Shown here: positions 56,621-64,000 of the stretch, one piece after another
Numbering within the stretch: position 1 is the stretch's first letter
How the letters are laid out: every line of letters starts with the position of its first letter
Source of the DNA: Gonatopus flavifemur
Lineage: Eukaryota; Arthropoda; Insecta; Hymenoptera; Dryinidae
DNA: 64,000 nt
Direction of reading: 5' to 3'
NCBI GenBank assembly: GCA_018340375.1
Contig: JAFFJZ010000001.1
Span: forward strand, 45,004,001 to 45,068,000
Notes under the pieces: model-generated
The model's input: the letters and a program-made list of their open reading frames with translations, nothing else
Databases searched by the model: none
Told to the model about the DNA's origin: nothing
Program-made: the position numbers and the translations under genes

Positions 56621-57732
56621 CACGGAGAGAATTAAATAATAAACAGTGCGATGTGAACATCTAGCTAATTGAGTTGCTATTACGAAAAATCGCAGAAAAC
56701 GTAGGCAACACTTGTTGTTGTTGAGGTAGTCGGCACTACGAGACATCGTAATCGTTACGATGTATTCTCCTTTGAAAATTTCACATTGGAATCATTACTA
56801 TTCAATTCTCTTCACGTAGGAAGCTCGGACCGTTGAGATGAGGAATGCTCAGCAAGAAAATCATGGCATGGAATTTCGGGAGCGATAAAAATTCAAATTA
56901 TTACAACGCGGACAAGAATCTGCAATTTTATTAGAAGTGCTTTGATTCCATTCGTTGCCAAAATTCCGTTCAAACAGCTGGTGGCTATGAATTCAGAAGT
57001 TTTGATCACGTAGAGATAAAAAATGACGAGCCACAAAAATTTGGGAAAAAATTCCAGGAGCCAGGAATCTTAATCGCTTCATCTCTAGTTGTAACCCGCG
57101 TTCCCCACTTTCAATTAACGAACCAAAGGAATCATTTTAAGGCTGGTTTATTAACGTTGATTGAAATCAGCATATGAAGAAAAATATATATCAATGACAA
57201 ACATCTGAAGACAAGTATCTGGATTAAACCAATTTTTTCTTGTCCCTAATATCCCATATGCTAAGAAATAAGATGCAGATTTTAATGAGCAATGGAAAGT
57301 TATTAAAGACTAGTATCTAAGGGAAATAATTTAAATACTGACGAGTACGATCTGGATGCTTGGCCTCATATACTAATCAGGATAATATTTCTTATACCCA
57401 CTTCCTAAATATGGAAGAGTGAAAATTCCACTCGAACCGAAAGATAGGTTCCCTTCTGGCTGCATAAGAGTGAAGCTAGCAGCCGCGAGCTAGCAGCCAA
57501 TTGATATAACTTTTGATCAAATTGTTTTATCCAATAGTCAAGTAGTCCAACCGCACTAGATGAATTTTTGATATGAAATCATTTCAATCAAGAAATTACA
57601 TCAATCGGCTGCTAGCTTCTGTTGGAGTGAGAATTCACTATTTAGGCAGGCAGGAGGTGACCTATCTTTTCGTTTGAATGGAAATTTTACACTTTCCAAT
57701 TTAGGGAGCATGATCAATTATTTTTCTCCGTG
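56621..57732. mobile_element. Possible CACGGAGAGAAT-ended element
   Basis: The left CACGGAGAGAATTAAATAAT (TA-flanked) and the complement of the right end, CACGGAGAAAAATAATTGAT (CA-flanked), face each other 1.1 kb apart. The 57403-57705 fold-back lies between. The unequal flanks leave the pairing uncertain; these could be two separate truncated elements. Confidence 0.35.
57403..57705. repeat. Fold-back of the GTGGAATTCTCACTC family
   Basis: Left GAGTGAAAATTCCACTCGAA, CGAAAGATAGGTTCCC; right GACCTATCTTTTCGTTTGAA, TGGAAATTTTACACTTTCC. GCTAGCAGCC..GCTAGC palindromes lie near 57477-57500. The arms match 12934-13016. Confidence 0.7.
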
Positions 57733-57755
57733 CAACGCGAATCACATATGAGATA

Positions 57756-58766
57756 GTGGAGCATGGGTCACAGTGGATCACTGTTTTTTAAATGCTCTAT
57801 AACTTCAAAAGCAGTGAATGTTTCAACATGAAAGTTCATATATATACAAAAATGTCCACAAAATGAATGAACAATATTGTGAATTAGCGTAAATGGACTA
57901 CCAAGTTTTTATTGTCTCATGAAATTTCATCCACTGATCCATTGTACCCCACATCTGGGTTACAGTTGATCATTCCGTGGGTCAGACTCTCAGAACTTCG
58001 GGATTTCTAACAGTAACGCTGTGAGGTGCTGAAAGGAATGTCTCCCAACCTTGCAGCAGCTGTAATTTTCATTCCATTCTTGTTTACTGAATTCAGAATA
58101 CTCTGCATCAATTCTTGACTATGCTGTCCAATATTGGTCTTCTGAACACGACTCCAAGATATTTCGAACTGTAATAGAGAGATAAAATATTATTCCGAGC
58201 ATGTCAACCAATCAGGGTTATACTAAATGCTTAAGGGACAAACTAGATCACGATGCAGTGTTGTCCAATAGTCACTGATCCATTGTATCCCACTCGTACC
58301 CTTATATAACAAAATATATTTATAAAAAAATAATCATCCGTGAATAGAAATAACTTGCAAATCTCTCACTTTAAATATTCATAAACAGGTAAAAATATAG
58401 ACCTCAGTGAGTTTACATATATTCTTTTGAAAAAAAAGGCATGGAATTCTTTGTAAATCTAATAGACGCACATTTTATCAGTAGCAATTGTACATTCAAT
58501 AGACCTCATGAGACACCACAGTTCAATGGCATTATAGGATGAGGTTAAAAAGGACCACCTCCAAGTAATACTACTAGCGTGTGCAGTTGTTTTATGAATT
58601 GATACATGTGATAATCCATTGTGCCCCATGATCCACTGCCTTGGTTGAAGAAACCCATTGAGGCGTGCAGATTTCCCATTCAAACCCATTGAATTTGATC
58701 TGGAAATCTGTACGTTCAATGGAAAAGAATGGGTTTTTTTGAATCAGGATGTGACCCATGCTCCCC
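57756..58766. mobile_element. 1.0-kb TA-flanked element with GTGGAGCATGGGTCACA ends
   Basis: The left GTGGAGCATGGGTCACAGTG pairs with the right end GTGACCCATGCTCCCC. TA flanks at 57754-57755 and 58767-58768. GATCCA(T)TGTA(C/T)CCCA motifs recur at 57935, 58272 and 58612, and a nested hairpin lies at about 58647-58735. TA duplication suggests a Tc1/mariner/pogo-type, non-autonomous element. Confidence 0.75.
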
Positions 58767-58769
58767 TAT

Positions 58770-60235
58770 CACACCTTGCTATAAAAATTCCACAAGATTC
58801 TTCAATAAATTTCACAGTGAAAGATCTGCATTGCAATCGTAACCTAACTCTTCATATGTTCTCCATTGTTTTCAATGAGTTCCACTACCTTCTGGTAGTT
58901 CAATTTTATTATTTCCGAAATTTCATCGACTCAGAATCAGAGCTTTAAAATTTCTGACCGAAACCTATTTGAATGCATTCACAGGGAATCATGAATGTGA
59001 TGATCAATTGCAAACAGGAAAGCGACGCATTCTCATATAGCCCATTTAGGTTCATTTCGGTTCTGATTATGAATGGGTTCTCCAAGGCAGTGAATTTCCT
59101 CTTATATATAATTAAATTCTTATTACAAATAAAGAAAATTTCGACATGCCTTCGAGTTCCAAAGAACAACATTTCTCCTCTTTGTTTCCTTTTTGTTTTC
59201 ATTGAAACACCTGTTACCGCATTTTTATCTCTTCCATTCCATCTATATCGGTACTAGATTCACGAACATCGGTGCATACCGGAACAAAAAAAGTGAATTT
59301 AAAAAGTCCGTTTGAAATTCGATCCACCAACTCGTTCGTCCGTGTATACATCTACCTTACTCCGACCAGTACAAATGGTAAGGGAGAGAAAGAGATAGAA
59401 GGGAAGTTCTGACATTCCGCGCTCATAAATCACAAAAGAAATACTTATCTATGTAAATGTAGTCCGTATTTGTCTCGTTGAACGTATTTTTCAAATATTG
59501 TTATTATTTCATCTTGTTCCTATATTGGTAAATGATTTTCATCGGTCCAAGAGACGCAACAAATTGAATAGCAAAACTTGGATTTTGTCAATTTGAATTG
59601 ATATTTTAGTGTTTAGTATTAGTGATGATTCTCTGAGTGTTCTTCGAGTTAATCCTCTGAGTATTCTTTTGAGTTTTGTATACATCCTACCCTACACACT
59701 TGGGAGGTAACGACGCGAAATATGAAACGCCTTGACTTGCACCACTCAAGCGGATTGTGAATTTTTTTCTTTTGACCCTTGACTCTTAGCACGCACAACA
59801 AAGCGCACTCACAGCAGAGCTTCCCCTAGTTTCAAGCGGTGCTGTAATGAAAAATTCCAATTGTTCTGCAAGAAAATTTACGGATATTCTCAGGAGAGAC
59901 ACCACAAACAAAAAAACAATGCTGAGAAATAACTCTAAAGATTTGATTCAAAGTTTTTCACGTTAACAATTATATAAACTGTCATAAATGTGTTTGAGTT
60001 GGATGATTTAAGAGCATTGTTACGCTTTGCAATTGTTAATTGAAGAAGGTGAACATTTTATACTCTTTTATACTGAACTCACTCAAAGGAAAACATGATA
60101 TAATTCGAAATATTAATGTCATGATGTGAACAATGAACAGTTTTTCTCACAAACATCTAGTCCCTGCCCGATTGGATCATCCAAGTACACGCACGAGTAG
60201 GGTACTTCCTAAATTTAGATAAATGGAATCATACT
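58770..60235. other. AT-rich stretch, nothing assigned
   Basis: No element ends, RNA or supported exon. Frames on both strands at 58945-59257 overlap and show no motif. Confidence 0.4.
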
Positions 60236-60239
60236 ATTT

Positions 60240-60475
60240 TTACAGTTAATGGTTGATGACCAATGAATGGGATCAGTGAGATTCAACTGCATAATCAATG
60301 AATAGTCCCTGATTGTGCAGTTCAAAGGACTTCTCAGTAATTGAATCATTGACCTTTCATGGCTGAAATCAGTCAATATTCACTGATTCTGCAGTGTATA
60401 TGCACTGTTTTGCAGTGGTCGACTTTGCACTGCGATTAGTGAGGTTTTACTATCTCAGATTTAGAAAGTACAGGT
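60240..60475. repeat. Uninterrupted relative of the 1-107/2222-2300 repeat
   Basis: Shares TCACTGATTCTGCAGTGTAT, ATGCACTG, CAGTGGTCGACTTTGCACTG and TTTTACTATCTCAGATTT with the split copy, in the same order. It reads through the point where 108-2221 is inserted there. It also contains several GCAGTTGAATC/GATTCAACTGC complementary pieces. Confidence 0.6.
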
Positions 60476-60535
60476 TCCATGTTCTTTCCATTTTTGTTGA
60501 ATCAGCAACTTTCTGTCATCTTTTATACTAACATT

Positions 60536-60909
60536 TAGTGTTGCCGCGATATTATCGTCGATAATTGAGGAATAATCGGTTATCTCAATTCTTACACGTT
60601 CCTATGGAATATATAATTTACGAATCTTTGATTAGGCTCATGATGATACGGAATAATGAATGATCCCAGACTTGTACACAAAATAAACCAAGATATGCTT
60701 CCATTTATCGTTACGATATATCGATAATTATCGTTACGATAGTGTAAGCATATTTTGATTTATTTTGTTTAAAAGACCAAGATGATCCATTATCCCGTTT
60801 CATTTCGTGCACAGTCGAAGATCTACGCGTTAAAAGTTCCATGAAAACCTGTCAAAATTAAGATAATCGATTATTTCTGAATTTCGACGATAATATCGCG
60901 GCAACACTA
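60536..60909. mobile_element. 374-bp hAT-type MITE with TAGTGTTGCCGCG ends
   Basis: TIRs of about 50 bp: the left TAGTGTTGCCGCGATATTAT, CGTCGATAATTGAGG is matched by the right end (ATAATATCGCGGCAACACTA). The 8-bp flanks are CTAACATT (60528-60535) and CTAACAGT (60910-60917), identical at seven positions. TAGTG fits the hAT end consensus (YARNG). Internal CGTTACGATA/TATCGTTACG pairs are present. No coding. Confidence 0.88.
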
Positions 60910-60948
60910 CTAACAGTTCGGGGGAGGAAAGACCTCCGCATCATTGTA

Positions 60949-61153
60949 CACGGAGGAAAAAGGATTGCTGGCATAACAAGCAGGTTTGTTACTATAGCAC
61001 CTGCAAGAAAAATGATTGACCCGATTAAATTTGTTGGCTGACATAAACAAATTCGTTAACAGAACTAACTTCTCAGCTGCTGCAGTAAATATTTTCGCGA
61101 GGGCAACAAATTTCTTTGTAGGCGCTGTAGTAGCGAACCATTTTTTCTCCGTG
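60949..61153. mobile_element. 205-bp MITE with CACGGAGGAAAAAGG ends, TA duplication
   Basis: The left CACGGAGGAAAAAGGATTGC and the right end ATTTTTTCTCCGTG. Inner arms include GTTTGTTACTATAGC facing GCGCTGTAGTAGCGAAC, and a CAGCTGCTGCAG palindrome. TA flanks at 60947-60948 and 61154-61155. Confidence 0.82.
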
Positions 61154-61204
61154 TATGCGGCAGATGTATGTATGATTTTTTGACTTATAAACTGTTTTCC
61201 CTCT

Positions 61205-61668
61205 AAACGGCGTGTTATTCGTTTTCTTACTGACTTTGGGTCACATTCCTCTACAAACAATGATTACTGGCATTCCAATGGGCCACTGATGGTCCTGGGA
61301 TACCGATGAAAGACTACCGCTGATCCTTGGAAACGCTTGCAGTCGTGTTCGCTGAGCCCCTTTCACGCTATTATCGTCGAAAAGAAAGACGAATTGATTG
61401 TCAGGGATTCGGACCTCTAAGCCTGTAGCATAAGTGTTATCATAAGAGAATAGAGGAGGGCACCGACAAGGAGGTAGAGGGGGCAACAGCGGCGAGAGCC
61501 GTGATTGAGCGAAGACGAGAGGACAGATTGTTCCCGGCCATCGACTTGCTCGCTAATTGATAGCTCATATTCTCGCTCGCCCCACGAGGCCAATTGTAAT
61601 ACACTTAGTGAAGTGATTTAGTAACAATTCTTAAACCGCATACCCCCTTGGTATCCAAGACATATTCC
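61205..61668 (+). promoter_or_regulatory. GC-rich patch, possible promoter or 5' leader
   Basis: Noticeably higher GC than the rest of the window, with GGCAACAGCGGCGAGAGCCG, CGAAGACGAGAGGACAG and CTCGCTCGCCCCACGAGG. It lies directly before the candidate first coding exon. A long minus-strand frame (61241-61486) also crosses it, so divergent or antisense coding cannot be excluded. No TATA box or initiator is confidently placed. Confidence 0.25.
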
Positions 61669-61816
61669 ATGGGCTCTGGACGGACCACCTCATCGCAGCC
61701 ACCCTTACCTCCACGGTGCATGCCAGAACCAGCAGCTCGTCAGCTCACGGATATCGACGCCACGACACACACACACCAACGACGCGCATACACCCGACAC
61801 TCTCACACGATTAGCG
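61669..61816 (+). CDS. Candidate first coding exon, unknown protein
   Basis: The ATG at 61669 (context TTCCATGGG) opens 49 codons up to a consensus donor AGCG|GTAAGA (GT at 61817), phase 1. The peptide begins MGSGRTTSSQPPLPPRCMPE and is rich in Pro, Ser, Thr, Arg and His. It has no hydrophobic segment, so a cytoplasmic or nuclear, disordered N-terminus is likely. Composition differs sharply from the AT-rich surroundings. The run of CACACACACAC in its middle is a short microsatellite. Further exons would lie downstream; none is recognised before the window ends. Chance or a 5' UTR exon are alternatives. Confidence 0.33.
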
Positions 61817-61829
61817 GTAAGACCCGCAT

Positions 61830-63740
61830 TACACCGAACTGTATTTTCTTTGTTCCATTATATAATTTACTATCGAGCAAATATACATACCTATATCTAT
61901 ATACATATCGATAGTCACAATCTATATGCCTTAACCGTACATTCCGTTTTCCAAGACACCCTCATTATAAGCCTATCGGACATCCGTGTCTGAAAGTTAG
62001 TGCACCAGCCGATCAACCATGGTGCTTAGTTTGACTGCTTAAAATATGCTCACTTGAAATTAGCTTAGTTCTTATCCATGAAAATTGGACCAAAGACAGC
62101 CATAATTTGCATATTGAAAGTGGATGAAACATCGCTATTACGTGTCTTCGGAAACTGATAAATCATTGTCCAGAATGTGGCTTACTTTCCTGTGATGAGG
62201 GATCGGACAATCGGCTCTTTACTTGTCGCCATTGATGGAACAGGGCTTAGTTTGCGCGTCATCTAATTCAGTGAATGAAACTGAATAATCGAGTGAAAAC
62301 ATTACACAGAGGAGTGGAAGTTGCATTACATTTTCAGTAGTTTACTTGCAAGCTGAAGATTTAGTTCTCACTATCTCTTAATGGTGGCCAGTTGATTTCT
62401 AGGCAAACCCCACAAAACGATCAATGATTTCTGAACAAGGATCGTTCGAATTTTTCCACCACAGTAGTAGAGTAGCTTCTGAAAGTTAAAAAAAATACAA
62501 TAATCACTTCCTTTCCGCATGAAGAGAAAATTGTTGTCCAAGGACATGAAATTGAGGAAAAGGATATGCATCAAAGTGAACGTGTGCATTTTGATTACAA
62601 GTTAATTTCCAAAACCTCGAACTTCTTCGTTTCAGATGTTCATCAGGATAGACTTGAGTGAAAATTTGAAAAACTTTTGCTATTTTTTCATTTCTCTATG
62701 AAAACATCACAAGGTTTATGAATTTATCGAAGAAAATCATGGAACTTCGAGCAATGTATTTCTAGTTCAGATTTATATTTTCGTAATCGAATATGCAGTT
62801 GCGATTTCTTGAATATTTTGAATTTCATAGAGTGGAATCCATTCGATAACAGTTGATGAAACTATCGTGTATCGGCTGTTAAAAATAGGTTACCGTGACA
62901 TCGAAATAAACTAAAAGCGTTTTCATGCACGAGGCTAAGTCGATTTCGCCGAAGCAGAGTTATTGACATGGAAAAATTTTAGGATGTATATTGGAGTGTC
63001 AGAACCCAAGGTGCATTTGGTGCATGCTAGGAAGTTGAATTTGGAAAATCATATAAAGTCAATGTCCATCATGGTGATTTGGTTTTATTCGGTTTTATTG
63101 GGGGTGGATTATTTCTAGACCGCAACAACAGTTTTGGTTCATGATAAATATCTGTAACATCAGTTATTCAACTGTTACAAGTATTTAGAATTGAATCATC
63201 TGCAAACTCTGAATAAATATTCTCTGTCCATTTACGATATTATCTCTAAATAGTTTTACAATTTCATACAATTTATTTGAGTAGATATCAGTCAAGAGAT
63301 GTTTCAAGCATCTTTGTGATCTAATCTTTTCTCTGTTTTCAATCAGTGCTTTTTGCATATCCATATTCCTCTTCGTACACGATTGTCTCGTACTTTATTG
63401 AAATCCGCAATTCTCCTTTACCCTCCACTTCATCGAGGATACTCTGAGTTAACATGCAAACGTAGCGAACGTCAGTCAAACATAATCCTCGTCACAACAA
63501 AGAATTGAGGGAATGGAAAGTGGATAAAAATGCAGAACATAACTTCCATGGAAAAATATTCCCAAATATTTTTCTATAGTTGAACACTCCAGTTTTAATA
63601 TAATTTTGTTACCGTTGGATCATGGAGACAAGAGCTCACGTATGAATTACGTAGACATCTCGAAATAACAAGCTTTCCTGTTAAAGAATTGTTGGTTACA
63701 TGAAAAAAATGTAACACGTTACGTTGTAACTTTTTTGTTT
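61830..63740. other. AT-rich stretch, nothing assigned
   Basis: Probably intron, if the exon at 61669 is real. AGCGAACGTCAGT near 63465 belongs to the GCTTCGCTCG repeat family. No other element was identified. Confidence 0.4.
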
Positions 63741-63744
63741 CTTC

Positions 63745-63935
63745 CCATGCAGAAAATGCCGACTTCCAACCAACCATAACAATCGAAACAGTACTGGTAC
63801 AACACTGATTACCAGGGTTGGTTGCCAACGTTGTAATGTGGTTGAAATAACAACCAGTACAATGTTGTTGTAACGTCGATAGTCAATGCTGATTTGCCAA
63901 CGTTGATTTAAAACTCGTTCAACGTTGTTCATTAT
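63745..63935. repeat. TTGCCAACGTTG-rich dispersed repeat
   Basis: GGTTGGTTGCCAACGTTG, GATTTGCCAACGTTGATT, AACAACCAGTACAATGTTG and GTTCAACGTTGTTC recur within 190 bp in a self-complementary arrangement. The style is like the CCAGTACTGG and GCCAAGCTTGG families. Confidence 0.45.
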
Positions 63936-64000
63936 GTGTGGTTTAATACGGCAAAATTTTGAAGAAATTATTATTCATGTTCTCGAATTGACTTCTGCAC

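Noticed and set aside
1..64000. Endogenous virus or polydnavirus segment
   Set aside because: No capsid, polymerase, integrase or retroviral protein motifs were seen. The only enzymes recognised are mariner transposases and one LINE reverse transcriptase.

Overview
The window reads as AT-rich insect nuclear DNA, most likely hymenopteran. The reasons are three decayed mariner transposons (two mauritiana-like, one irritans-like), a CR1/jockey-like LINE tail, tRNA-derived SINE-like pieces and a very dense load of small inverted-repeat elements. There is no operon, Shine-Dalgarno or phage organisation. The species cannot be fixed from the sequence. No complete host gene was recognised. The window looks like intergenic or long-intron DNA built from nested insertions. 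A few GC-richer patches with good splice signals could be host exons (23854-23959, 40279-40388, 43883-43941, 52784-52943, 61669-61816).

Layout: 0.1-2.2 kb is a composite insertion. An element with CACTGAGAAAAAGG-type ends (108-2221) carries a mariner (186-1452) and an AGATATCTT-rich element (1583-2183). 3-13 kb holds a small hAT-like palindrome with a perfect 8-bp duplication (2963-3073), copies of a CCAGTACTGG-rich repeat, a ~155-bp tandem repeat (10484-10875) and a SINE-like piece. 13.7-14.6 kb is an element with CACGGAAAAAA-type ends that carries the broken 3' part of a gene from an uncharacterised, apparently transposon-linked protein family. 20-24 kb has more inverted-repeat elements, including an 87-bp near-perfect hairpin. 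24.3-24.9 kb is a long fold-back. 25.7-27.3 kb is mariner 2, with one internal stop. 27.8-28.8 kb is the LINE tail. 31.3-32.2 kb is a four-copy, ~270-bp degenerate tandem repeat. 37.1-39.5 kb is mariner 3, split by two later insertions. 46.6-49.2 kb is a TA-flanked element holding a 1.4-kb palindrome. 50.9-52.6 kb is a triple-nested element. 56-61 kb has further fold-backs, a pogo-like TA element and a hAT-type MITE with an 8-bp duplication. 61.2-61.8 kb is GC-rich and contains a possible first coding exon.

The most interesting signal is repeated use of two short terminal motifs. One is CAC(G/T)GAGAAAA, seen at both ends of about ten elements. The other is CCC(A/G)..., seen at both ends of about five. 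Their interiors are mostly unrelated, and in most complete copies they are flanked by a 2-bp duplication. The strongest proof is in mariner 3. Removing 38162-38394 and 38436-39337 together with one copy of each 2-bp duplication restores the transposase frame and a typical ~1.29-kb mariner length. The 13.7-kb member carries gene-like sequence and could be a deletion derivative of the autonomous source.

Limits: all alignments were made by eye, coordinates of degenerate repeats are approximate, and family names for proteins rest on recall, not on a search.
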